Shown here one piece after another: positions 34,867 through 43,045 of a stretch of 64,000 nucleotides of DNA. Numbering within the stretch: the first letter of the stretch is position 1; each line of letters begins with the position of its first letter. Where the stretch lies: contig NZ_LQIT01000003.1 in assembly GCF_001499965.1 (NCBI RefSeq), forward strand, positions 62,001 through 126,000, read 5' to 3'. Under the pieces are notes generated by a model that did not search any database, had not been told where the DNA came from, and saw nothing but the letters and a program-made list of their open reading frames with translations. The position numbers and the translations under genes are program-made. Origin of the DNA: Mycobacterium sp. GA-2829 (lineage in GTDB: Bacteria > Actinomycetota > Actinomycetes > Mycobacteriales > Mycobacteriaceae).

Positions 34867-36026
34867 CAGACCGCGCTCGGCTCTCTCGGCAGGCCGAGGC
34901 CGCGTTCGCCGATGATGGTGCGCTGGATCTCGCTGGCACCGCCGGGGATCGTCCACTCCCACGAGCCGATGAAGTCGAGCACCCACGCGCCGGACTCCCA
35001 CCCGCTCGACATGGGTTTCGTCAGCACGGTGTGTCCGGGGAGACCGCCGATCTCGGCAGCGAAATCGGTGAGCCGCTGCAGCAGTTCGCTGTAGTAGAGC
35101 TTGACGATCGACGCGTCGGCCGGCCCGGGGGCACCGGAGTCATGGCCTTCGACCACCCGGCGGCACATCCCGCGTAGCGCGGTGATCTCGCACTCGATCT
35201 GCGCCAACCGGTCCGCCACCACCGGGTCGTCGACCGGGCTGGTCCGCACCAGCCTCTGGAAGCCCGCATTGGCGAGGCGTTCGGCGAGTTCGAGCATGGT
35301 CATCCCGCGTTCGGCGCCCAGGGTGGCCTGGGCGACGTGCCAGCCGGCGTTCTCGGCCCCGACGAGGTTGGCGGCGGGGATCTCGACGTCGTTGAGGAAG
35401 ATCTCGCAGAAGTGCGAGTCGCCGACGGCGTTGCGGATGGGCCGCACGTCGACGCCGGGGGTGGTCATGTCGAGCAGGAAATACGAGATGCCCTTACGTT
35501 TCGGGGCGTCCGGATCGGTCCGGGCGAGCAGCAGACACCAGTCGGCGTGCATACCGCCGCTGGCCCAGAGCTTCTGGCCGTTGACCACGAACGTGTCGCC
35601 GTCGCGGCGCGCGGTGGTCCGCAGGCTCGCCAGATCGGACCCCGCCTCCGGTTCGGAGAATCCCTGCACCCAGATCTCGCCGTCGAGGATCGCGGGCAGG
35701 TGTCTGCGGCGCTGCTCGTCGGTGCCCGCGATCAGCAGCGTGGACGCCGCGTGATGGATGCCGACGAAGGCCAGCACCAGCCGGGGCGCGTCGTGGGCGG
35801 CCAGTTCCTGGTAGAGCACGATCTGTTCGGGCACCGAGAGGCCGCCGCCCCATTCGGCGGGCCAGTGCGGTACCGCGTACCCGGCGGCGTGCAGCTCAGC
35901 GAACCAGGCCTTCTGGAAGCGCACGAACTCCGCGTCGCTCACCCCGGTCTGCCCTTCGCGCCAGTCCGTGGGCACGTGCTCGGCGCACCACGCCCGCACG
36001 GTGGCGCGGAAGTCGTCGATGCTCAT
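34866..36026 (-). CDS. Acyl-CoA dehydrogenase, large subunit of pair 1
   Basis: 386 aa. Standard ACAD features: GFSEPEAGSDLASLRTTARR (FAD/substrate segment), WASGGMHADWCLLLAR, and a C-terminal FIGSWEWTIPGGASEIQRTI block. The start ATG 36026 overlaps the Gfo/Idh gene stop by 4 nt. With the next gene it forms a likely heterotetramer (FadE26-27 or FadE28-29 type). The paralogue at 37869-39020 shares the GFSEPEAGSDLASLRTTARR segment exactly. Confidence 0.9.
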   Translation of the reverse strand: MSIDDFRATVRAWCAEHVPTDWREGQTGVSDAEFVRFQKAWFAELHAAGYAVPHWPAEWGGGLSVPEQIVLYQELAAHDAPRLVLAFVGIHHAASTLLIAGTDEQRRRHLPAILDGEIWVQGFSEPEAGSDLASLRTTARRDGDTFVVNGQKLWASGGMHADWCLLLARTDPDAPKRKGISYFLLDMTTPGVDVRPIRNAVGDSHFCEIFLNDVEIPAANLVGAENAGWHVAQATLGAERGMTMLELAERLANAGFQRLVRTSPVDDPVVADRLAQIECEITALRGMCRRVVEGHDSGAPGPADASIVKLYYSELLQRLTDFAAEIGGLPGHTVLTKPMSSGWESGAWVLDFIGSWEWTIPGGASEIQRTIIGERGLGLPREPSAV

Positions 36027-36958
36027 GACGATCCCACCCGAACGGCGTTGGCGCGCAACCGGTCCATCACACGGGCGATGGCGACACCGTCGTCGAACGA
36101 CGGGGCGACCTGGGTTCCGGTGCGCAGTGCGTCGGCGACCTCGGTGAAGAACGCCGTCAGCGCCGGGTCCGGGCGTCCGGGGCGGTCGAACTCGATGGTC
36201 TGCGGATCCTCGCCGGTGCGACGCAGCACCACCCGCGTGTCGGCCGTCAGCTCGATCGAACCGTCGGTGCCCAGCAGGGTGGCGCGCGGGGATGTGGTGG
36301 CGACGGCGGCGAATCCGGTGTCGTGGGCGGCGGACGCGCCGTCGGCGAGTCGGAACCACGCCGCGTAGGCGTCCTCGGCGGTCGCGGTGCCGCGGTGGGT
36401 CGGGTCGTCGATGCGGGTGACGCCGCCACAGTCGACGATCTCGCTGCCGAACAGCCAGCGGGTGAAGTCGAGCAGATGGGATCCGTAGGCCCCGATCCAG
36501 CCGCCGCCGAGGTCCGCGTCGTGAATCCAGCCGATTCTGCGTCCGCGCAGCCCGTTGCCGAACCAGGTCCAGCTCAGGTGTTGTGGAGTGCCGATCGCGC
36601 CGTCGTCGACGAGGTGTTTGACCCTGGCCCAGGATTCGCGGTGGCGGAACTCGAAGTTGAGGAAGTGCAGGACGCCGGCGTCACGAGCACCGTCGCGCAT
36701 CTTCTCCGCCTCGGCAGCGGTGCGGCCGAAAGGTTTGTCGCACAGCACGTTCAGGCCACGGTGCAGCGCGGCGGACACATGTTCGACGTGCAGGAACGGC
36801 GGTGAGTGCACCGACACGAGGTCGGCGCCCGCGTCCAGGGCCCGCTCGATGGCGGCACCGTCGCGGGGGCTCACCACCTCGACGTCGAAGCCGACGGCCT
36901 CGTACGCGGGCGCGGCGGCATGGCGGCCGAATCCGGTGCCGACGACGAGGACCTTCAC
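36023..36958 (-). CDS. Gfo/Idh/MocA family oxidoreductase
   Basis: 311 aa from GTG 36958. N-terminal Rossmann fold (KVLVVGTGFGRHAAAP), the CDKPFGR motif near residue 75 (normally EKP, catalytic Lys retained), and a middle GGGWIGAYGSHLLDF segment that carries the conserved His. These NAD(P)-dependent enzymes usually act on sugar or cyclitol hydroxyls. Finding one between two ACAD pairs, with 4-nt overlaps on both sides, is unusual and suggests it reduces or oxidises an alicyclic intermediate of the same pathway (inference). Confidence 0.85.
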   Translation of the reverse strand: MKVLVVGTGFGRHAAAPAYEAVGFDVEVVSPRDGAAIERALDAGADLVSVHSPPFLHVEHVSAALHRGLNVLCDKPFGRTAAEAEKMRDGARDAGVLHFLNFEFRHRESWARVKHLVDDGAIGTPQHLSWTWFGNGLRGRRIGWIHDADLGGGWIGAYGSHLLDFTRWLFGSEIVDCGGVTRIDDPTHRGTATAEDAYAAWFRLADGASAAHDTGFAAVATTSPRATLLGTDGSIELTADTRVVLRRTGEDPQTIEFDRPGRPDPALTAFFTEVADALRTGTQVAPSFDDGVAIARVMDRLRANAVRVGSS

Positions 36959-37872
36959 GCGTACAGCCCCGTCAGCCCGTGCCGACCCGCGCGGCGGGTC
37001 AGTTCCGCGCGCGTCGCCGACAGGCCGAGCGGCAGGCGGCGCAGCGGTTGGCTGTGGCGGGACAGCCACGACAGCGTGGTCTCGTCGCAGAAGCCGACCG
37101 CGCCGTGCAATTGGTGGCAGACGCGGAACACGACGTCGGCGGCCTCGATCGCCGCGAGCCGCAGGGCCAGTGCATCGTCGACGGCCTCGGGCCGTGCGGT
37201 GGCGATGCTCCACAGCGCGTACTTGGCGAGGATGTCGACGCCGCTGCGCTCGACCTCCGCGTCGGTGAGCTGGAATTGCACGCCCTGAAAAGTCGACAGT
37301 GACTGGCCGAACTGTTTGCGCAGTGTGACGTGGGCGGTGGTCAGCGCGATCGCCCGGTCGAGCATGCCGAGCAACGTCCAGCACGGCAGGGTGAGCACGA
37401 GCGCGAGATCCTTGGTGCCTGCGTCGTCGACGGCGGTCAAGTCCAGTTCGGTGACGAACGCGGCGCCCGGTTCGCGGTGGCCCGTCACAGTGCTTCGTCG
37501 ACCGTCCAGAGAGGTTGCTGCCCAGCGTGATTCGAGCCCGGCGAGCGCACCCGCCGGCCTGGTGTCGGCCACGACGAGCAGCCCGTCGACGTCGAGGTCG
37601 GTGGGGCGGGCGAGCCGTTCGGCCACCGGGTACGGCACCGCCCAGTACCCCGCGCTGCGGCACAGCGCCGCGCCGGCCTCGAGTTCGTCGGGTTCGGCGC
37701 GCACGTCGAGGTCCCAGGCCCCGAGTTCGGTGAGCGTCGGGGCGACCAGTGATTCTCGTTGTGTGGGTTTGGCTTCGGCCTGCTGCAACAGCAGGTCCCC
37801 GCCTGCGGATTCGAACGCGCGCAGGGCCTGGCGGCCGTATTCCAGCGCGTCGTCGCCGAGGTCGAGGATCAT
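36955..37872 (-). CDS. Acyl-CoA dehydrogenase, small subunit of pair 2
   Basis: 305 aa. The C-terminal ACAD half is recognisable: TLRKQFGQSLSTFQGVQFQL (FAD-binding) and VCHQLHGAVGFCDETTLSWL. The N-terminal half is degenerate (Leu/Ala/Asp-rich), as in the non-canonical partners of mycobacterial heteromeric ACADs. It overlaps the large partner by 4 nt upstream and the Gfo/Idh gene by 4 nt downstream. Confidence 0.87.
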   Translation of the reverse strand: MILDLGDDALEYGRQALRAFESAGGDLLLQQAEAKPTQRESLVAPTLTELGAWDLDVRAEPDELEAGAALCRSAGYWAVPYPVAERLARPTDLDVDGLLVVADTRPAGALAGLESRWAATSLDGRRSTVTGHREPGAAFVTELDLTAVDDAGTKDLALVLTLPCWTLLGMLDRAIALTTAHVTLRKQFGQSLSTFQGVQFQLTDAEVERSGVDILAKYALWSIATARPEAVDDALALRLAAIEAADVVFRVCHQLHGAVGFCDETTLSWLSRHSQPLRRLPLGLSATRAELTRRAGRHGLTGLYA

Positions 37873-39020
37873 TTCACCGCCGCCAGCAGGGCGCGGGACA
37901 GCAGGATGCGCTGCATCTCGATGCTGCCCGACGAGACCGTCGCGGCCTGGGAGTACCGCCAGTGGTCCTCGACCTCGCCGAGGAACCAGGCGGCGCGCGG
38001 ATCGTCGTGCGCGACCTCGGCCGCGATATCCATCAGCACCTCCGCGCTGTCCTGATCGAGCCTCGTCACCGCGATGCGGTAGGCCGCGGCGTCGCCGGGG
38101 GCGATGCGGCCGCTGCTCTGCAGTGACACCACCCGGTAGGCCATCAGCCGGGCCCGCCGGCAGTGCGTGAGCATCCGCACCCAGCGGCCACGCAACTCGT
38201 CGGTCAACTGTTCCCAGCGGCCGCCGAGAACCGTTGGCGCGGCGGCGAGTAGCCGTTCACAGCGGGCGTAGCGCGCGATGCCGACCCGCTCGAACGCCAT
38301 CACGTCCTGCACGACCGACCAACCGTCGTCGACGGTGCCGAGCACGTCAGCCTCGGTGACCCGCAGATCGTCGAAGAACACCTCGTTGAGGTGGTGCGGG
38401 CCGAGCATCGACCGGATGGGGCGGACCTGGATCGCCGGATCGTCCATCGGCACCAGGAAGATCGTCAGACCCTGTTGTTTCTTCTCGCCCTTCGACGTGC
38501 GTGCGAGCAGGAAACACCACTGCGCCATCGTCGCGTAGGACGTCCAGATCTTCTGCCCGCTGACCAGCCACCCGTCGCCATCCCGACGCGCGGTGGTGCG
38601 CAGCGACGCGAGATCCGATCCGGCCTCGGGTTCGGAGAAGCCCTGGCACCAGATCACCTCACCGCGCGCGATCGGCGGCAGATGCTCGGCCTGCTGCTCG
38701 GAAGTCCCGTGCCGCATGATGATCGGTCCGACCCAGTTGACGCCCATGTACTGAGCGCCGCGCGGTTCGTGGTGTGCCCACATCTCCTCGCGGACCACGG
38801 TCTGCTCCCACACCGATGCTCCGCCGCCGCCGAACTCCTCCGGCCACGCCAGGCACAGCAGGTCCTGTTCGGCGAGGATTCGGCAAAACCGTTGTGCGGT
38901 CTCCAGATCGGTCGGGTCGTCGGTGAACGCGCCCAGGAAGTGTTCGGGCACATGCGCGTTGACGAGCGCGCGTAGCTTGTCGCGTAGCTCGGCGGCCGGT
39001 GGCCCCATGTCGAAGTCCAT
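37869..39020 (-). CDS. Acyl-CoA dehydrogenase, large subunit of pair 2
   Basis: 383 aa from ATG 39020; GTG 39026 would give a 4-nt overlap with the CoA-transferase stop and is equally possible. ACAD signatures: LCLAWPEEFGGGGASVWE, WCQGFSEPEAGSDLASLRTT, GQKIWTSYATMAQWCFLLAR and a C-terminal SGSIEMQRIL. It pairs with the 305-aa protein encoded immediately downstream. Two complete large/small pairs in one operon suggest two successive dehydrogenations of CoA esters with different ring or side-chain structure. Confidence 0.9.
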   Translation of the reverse strand: MDFDMGPPAAELRDKLRALVNAHVPEHFLGAFTDDPTDLETAQRFCRILAEQDLLCLAWPEEFGGGGASVWEQTVVREEMWAHHEPRGAQYMGVNWVGPIIMRHGTSEQQAEHLPPIARGEVIWCQGFSEPEAGSDLASLRTTARRDGDGWLVSGQKIWTSYATMAQWCFLLARTSKGEKKQQGLTIFLVPMDDPAIQVRPIRSMLGPHHLNEVFFDDLRVTEADVLGTVDDGWSVVQDVMAFERVGIARYARCERLLAAAPTVLGGRWEQLTDELRGRWVRMLTHCRRARLMAYRVVSLQSSGRIAPGDAAAYRIAVTRLDQDSAEVLMDIAAEVAHDDPRAAWFLGEVEDHWRYSQAATVSSGSIEMQRILLSRALLAAVK

Positions 39021-39022
39021 GC

Positions 39023-40174
39023 TCACCCCCGCTCCGCGGCGAGGCCGAGTTCGTCGAGCACCGCCGCGGTGTCGGCGCCCAGTTCCGGCGCGGGTCCGCG
39101 CACGTGACCGGGCGTGCGAGAGAACCACGTCGGCACGCCGGGGAACCGAACCGGGCCGTGCGGGGTGTCGACGGTCTCGAACAGGCCGACGGCATTGAGG
39201 TGCGGATGGTCGAACAGGGCGTCGGGGGTCTGGATGGGTGCGGCGGGGATCTCCAACTCCTGAAACAACTTCAGCCACTCGGCGGTGGTGCGCTCCTTGA
39301 GCGTCTCGGCGACCAACCCGTAGACGGTGTCGATCTGCTTGGCCCGGTGTTCGAGCGTCGCGTACAGGTCGGACGCCCACACCGGGGACACGGCGTCGAC
39401 GAACGCATTCCAGTGTTTGTCGTTGTAGATCAGCGCGGCGATGTACCCGTCCTTGGTCGCATACGGTCTGCGGTTGGGCGCCACGGTCCGCGGATACACC
39501 GCCGGGCCGAGCGGGGGGTCGAACATGGCGCCATTGGCATGTTCGACCAGCATGAAGGCGGCCATGGTTTCGAACATGCTGACCTCGACCTCCTGGCCTT
39601 CGCCGGTGCGCTCGCGGTGGAACAGCGCCATCATCGTGGCGTAGAGCGCGGTCAGCCCCGCGACCTTGTCGGCCATGATCGTGCCGACGTAGTTGGCCTC
39701 ACCCGTCAGCTGCTGCTGCACCGCGGGGATGCCGCACTCGGCCTGGATGGTGTCGTCGTAGGCGGGCAGATCACGGGCCGGGCCGCGGCGGCCGTACCCG
39801 TAGCAGTTGGTGTAGACGATGTTCGGGTTCAGCGCGGACACCGCGGGGTAGTCGAAGCCGAGTCTGGTGATCGCCTTCGCCCGCATCGAGTGGATGAACA
39901 CGTCCGCGTCGGTGATGAGCGCCCGCAGGGCCTGCTTCCCCTCGTCGCTGCGCAGATCCAGGACCGCCGAGCGCTTTCCGCGGTTGACGTTGACGAACAC
40001 CCCGCTCATCCCCGGCGCGGGTCCGACGGAGATGAACCGGGTGTTGTCCCCCTCGGGCGGTTCGATCTTCACCACGTCGGCGCCCATATCGGCCATGATC
40101 TGGGTGCAGTAGGGCCCCATCACCATCGCGGTGAGGTCGACGACGCGCACGCCGGCGAGCGGGCCGCTACCCAC
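39023..40174 (-). CDS. Class III CoA-transferase (CaiB/Frc/BaiF family)
   Basis: 383 aa. The N-terminal VRVVDLTAMVMGPYCTQIMA, the DMGADVVKIEPPEGD strand and the VNRGKRSAVLDL segment are diagnostic for the family. The likely catalytic Asp lies in the AYDDTIQAECG segment near residue 142. It transfers CoA between carboxylic acids, activating or recycling a pathway acid without ATP. It overlaps the upstream SDR by 8 nt. Confidence 0.92.
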   Translation of the reverse strand: MGSGPLAGVRVVDLTAMVMGPYCTQIMADMGADVVKIEPPEGDNTRFISVGPAPGMSGVFVNVNRGKRSAVLDLRSDEGKQALRALITDADVFIHSMRAKAITRLGFDYPAVSALNPNIVYTNCYGYGRRGPARDLPAYDDTIQAECGIPAVQQQLTGEANYVGTIMADKVAGLTALYATMMALFHRERTGEGQEVEVSMFETMAAFMLVEHANGAMFDPPLGPAVYPRTVAPNRRPYATKDGYIAALIYNDKHWNAFVDAVSPVWASDLYATLEHRAKQIDTVYGLVAETLKERTTAEWLKLFQELEIPAAPIQTPDALFDHPHLNAVGLFETVDTPHGPVRFPGVPTWFSRTPGHVRGPAPELGADTAAVLDELGLAAERG

Positions 40175-41084
40175 TGTTCACCGCCGCCATCGCGAAGCTG
40201 TACCGGATGTGGGCGTTGTGGCCGTCGGGCACCACCGGGAAGACGACGGAGTGCGACCGGTCACGAATCGCGTCGAGGTTGGCGGCGACGTCCTCGACCG
40301 TCCACGACGTCCGGTGTACGCCCGCCGTCTCGGTGAGCACGGCGCTGGCCACCCGACCGGCCAGGGCGATGAACATCTCCCCTGTGGCCGAACAACTCTC
40401 GTGCGCCAGCCAGCCGACCGTCGGCGCCACGAGTTCCGGGCCCATCGGCGGATAGGCCGAGGTGTCGATGCCCTCGGCCATCCGGGTGACGGCGGCGGGC
40501 ACGATGACGTTGCTCGTCACCCCGTGCTCGGCGCCTTCGATGGCCGCCACGTTGGACAGCCCGATGACGCCGGCCTTGGCGACGGCGTAATTCACCACGT
40601 CGTGGTTGCCGTACAGGCCGCCGATCGACGACGTCAGCACGATCCGGCCGTAGCCGGCGTCGCACATCACCGGAAACGCCGGGCGCACAACGTGGAACGC
40701 ACCCTTGAGGTGCACGTCGACCACCGCGTCGAAGTCCTCGTAGCTGATCTCGCGCAGCGATCCGCGCCGGACGTTGCCCGCATTGTGGATCAGAACGTCG
40801 AGCCTGCCGTAGGTGTCCAGCGCCGCGTCGACGATCGCCCTGCCGCCTTCGGGGGTGGCCACCGAATCGGTGGTGGCGACGGCTTCGCCTCCCGCGGAGA
40901 CGATTTCGCGTGCCACCTCGCGGGCGGGTCCGTCGTCGCTGCCGTCGCCGGTCAGGTCGCCGCCCACGTCGTTGACGACGACCTTCGCACCACGCGAGGC
41001 CAGCAGCAGTGCGTAGGCGCGGCCGAGGCCGCGCCCGCCGCCGGTCACCACGGCCACTCGACCGTCGTACCTCAGCTCACCCAT
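40167..41084 (-). CDS. Short-chain dehydrogenase/reductase (17-beta-HSD4-like)
   Basis: 305 aa, longer than classical SDRs (about 250 aa). VTGGGRGLGRAYALLLASRG (nucleotide loop) and VVVNDVGGDLTGDG match the (3R)-hydroxyacyl-CoA dehydrogenase/17-beta-HSD4 type. NAG is present in IHNAGNVRRG and the catalytic YAVAK follows at about residue 150. A beta-oxidation 3-hydroxyacyl-CoA dehydrogenase role would suit the neighbours. The region upstream carries a hairpin that separates it from the monooxygenase gene. Confidence 0.9.
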   Translation of the reverse strand: MGELRYDGRVAVVTGGGRGLGRAYALLLASRGAKVVVNDVGGDLTGDGSDDGPAREVAREIVSAGGEAVATTDSVATPEGGRAIVDAALDTYGRLDVLIHNAGNVRRGSLREISYEDFDAVVDVHLKGAFHVVRPAFPVMCDAGYGRIVLTSSIGGLYGNHDVVNYAVAKAGVIGLSNVAAIEGAEHGVTSNVIVPAAVTRMAEGIDTSAYPPMGPELVAPTVGWLAHESCSATGEMFIALAGRVASAVLTETAGVHRTSWTVEDVAANLDAIRDRSHSVVFPVVPDGHNAHIRYSFAMAAVNSG

Positions 41085-41093
41085 GCGCCGACT

Positions 41094-41141
41094 GCACGGT
41101 TGATGTACGCGAACGCCGAGAGCGGGCGGCAACAACCGTGC
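41094..41141. terminator. Intergenic hairpin after the Baeyer-Villiger-type monooxygenase gene
   Basis: GCACGGTTG (41094-41102) and CAACCGTGC (41133-41141) form a 9-bp stem. A partly overlapping GCCGAG/CTCGGC pairing is also possible. It is located between the monooxygenase stop (41150) and the SDR start (41084), both on the minus strand. Confidence 0.55.
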
Positions 41142-41149
41142 GCTCGGCG

Positions 41150-42982
41150 TCAGGTGAGTACCAGGCCATCGAGGTCCCCCTTCTCACGCCACGCGGACAG
41201 CAGGTCGCCGAACGCGTAGAACCCCGGTCCGTACGGTTCGCCGAGGTGCGACCGGATACCTTCCCCGCCGCCACCGCCCTCGTTGTTGTAATAACCCGGC
41301 GTGCAGGAGGCGTCGAACGCCGAGTTGTCGACGGCGGTGTCCTTGACCGTGCGGCACCACGCGTCCTGCGCATCGGGTGTCGGCTCCACGACCTGCGCAC
41401 CCCGCTCGAGTGCGGTCGCGATGATGTAGGCGATGTGCTCGCCCTGCAGTTCGTAGTTCGCGGCGATGTTGGCCGAGATGCCGACCTGGGTGAAGCCCGT
41501 GAAGAACTGGTTGGGGAACCCGCGGCTGGTCATCCCGTGCAGCGTCTTGTACCCGTCACGCCAGTAGTCGTAGAGCGACAGCCCGTCGCGGCCCTCGATC
41601 GCGTCGATGGAGTACCGCCTGCTGATGTCGGTGGTGATCTCGAACCCGCTGGCGTAGATGATGCAGTCGACCTCGTATTCGACGCCGTTGGCGACCAACC
41701 CGTTCTCGGTGACCTTCTCGACGCCCTTGGAGTCCGAGACGTCGACGAGGGTGACGTTGGGGCGGTTGAACGCGGGCAGGTACTCGTCGTTGGACAGCGG
41801 CCGCTTGCACAGGAACCGGTAATACGGTTTGAGCGCCTCGGCGGTGTCCGGATCGTCGACGATCGCCTCGATGCGGCGGCGCAGCCGCTCCATCAGCTTG
41901 TAGTCCTCTTCCTCGCGGATCGCCATGAACTGCTCGGGCGTCAGCGTGGACGGGTCCTCGAGCGCCATCACGCGCGCGGCGGTGTTGCGGCCGAGTTCGG
42001 TCCAGAAGTCGCACACCAGATCCGGCTGTCCGGGCGCCATCCCCTCGAACGTCCACGCGTGGAAGTTGCGCTGGCGTTTCTTCTGCCAGCCCGGCTGCAG
42101 CGTCTTCACCCACTCCGGATCGGTGGGGGCGTTGTTGCGCTCGTCGACGGTCGACGGGGTGCGCTGGAAGACGTAGAGGTGGCCGGCGTCGCGGGCCAGG
42201 AACGGCACGATCTGGATGGCGGTGGCGCCGGTGCCGATCACGGCGACCTTCTTGTCGGCGAGCTTGTGCAGATTGCCGCCTGCGTCGCCGCCGGTGTAGT
42301 CGTAATCCCAACGCGACGAGTGGAAGGCGTGGCCTTTGAAGTCCTGGATACCGGGAATGCCGGGCAGTTTCGGGCGGTGGAACGGGCCGGAGGCCAGCAC
42401 GACGAACCGGGCGCGGATGTCGTCGTCGCGGTTGGTGCTGATCCGCCAGCGGTTGATCTCATCGTCCCAGCGCAGATCGCGGACCTGGGTGGAGAAGATC
42501 GCCCCGTCGTAGAGGCCGAAGTGCTTACCGATGTTGCGGCAGTGCTGGTAGATCTCCGCGCCGTCGGCGAACTTCTTGCTCGGCATGAAGTCGAGCTCTT
42601 CGAGTAGCGGGATGTAGCAATAGGATTCGTTGTCGCACTGGATTCCGGGGTAGCGGTTCCAGTACCAGACACCGCCGAAGTCGCCGCCGAGTTCGATGAT
42701 CCGCACGTCGTCGACGCCGGCCTTCTTCAGGTGCGCCGCGGTCAGTAGCCCGCCGAAGCCGCCGCCCAGCACGGCGACGTCGATGTCCTCGTCGATCGGG
42801 TCGCGGTCGGTGACCGGGGTGTACGGGTCGGTCTCGTAGTAGCCGGCGAACTCGTCGGTCAGCTCGACGTACTGTTTGGACCCCTCCGGGCGCAGGCGCT
42901 TCGCCCGTTCCTGGGCATAGCGTTCGCGCAGCGCGTCGATGTCGACGTCGTCGGGGGTCTGCGTCGGACCGCAGTCGGTCAT
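41150..42982 (-). CDS. Flavin-containing monooxygenase, Baeyer-Villiger type
   Basis: 610 aa. The FAD Rossmann motif GGGFGG is at 73-78. The type I Baeyer-Villiger fingerprint FKGHAFHSSRWDY is at 215-227 (F-x-G-x3-H-x3-W-[PD]), and the NADPH-binding motif VIGTGATAIQ is near 249-258. An N-terminal extension of about 65 residues resembles those of cyclopentadecanone and steroid monooxygenases. It inserts oxygen next to a ketone, giving an ester or lactone. Position after the Rieske gene suggests hydroxylation or oxidation first, then ring expansion. Confidence 0.92.
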   Translation of the reverse strand: MTDCGPTQTPDDVDIDALRERYAQERAKRLRPEGSKQYVELTDEFAGYYETDPYTPVTDRDPIDEDIDVAVLGGGFGGLLTAAHLKKAGVDDVRIIELGGDFGGVWYWNRYPGIQCDNESYCYIPLLEELDFMPSKKFADGAEIYQHCRNIGKHFGLYDGAIFSTQVRDLRWDDEINRWRISTNRDDDIRARFVVLASGPFHRPKLPGIPGIQDFKGHAFHSSRWDYDYTGGDAGGNLHKLADKKVAVIGTGATAIQIVPFLARDAGHLYVFQRTPSTVDERNNAPTDPEWVKTLQPGWQKKRQRNFHAWTFEGMAPGQPDLVCDFWTELGRNTAARVMALEDPSTLTPEQFMAIREEEDYKLMERLRRRIEAIVDDPDTAEALKPYYRFLCKRPLSNDEYLPAFNRPNVTLVDVSDSKGVEKVTENGLVANGVEYEVDCIIYASGFEITTDISRRYSIDAIEGRDGLSLYDYWRDGYKTLHGMTSRGFPNQFFTGFTQVGISANIAANYELQGEHIAYIIATALERGAQVVEPTPDAQDAWCRTVKDTAVDNSAFDASCTPGYYNNEGGGGGEGIRSHLGEPYGPGFYAFGDLLSAWREKGDLDGLVLT

Positions 42983-42996
42983 GTCTCTCCTTCGGC

Positions 42997-43045
42997 GATT
43001 TCGGTGTAGCTGGTTGCGTTGAGCGCTACGGACTACACCGAAATC
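42997..43045. terminator. Intergenic hairpin overlapping the Rieske oxygenase stop codon
   Basis: GATTTCGGTGTAG (42997-43009) and CTACACCGAAATC (43033-43045) form a perfect 13-bp stem. The right arm covers part of the Rieske stop codon (43044-43046). It lies between the Rieske and monooxygenase genes, both minus strand. Confidence 0.65.
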
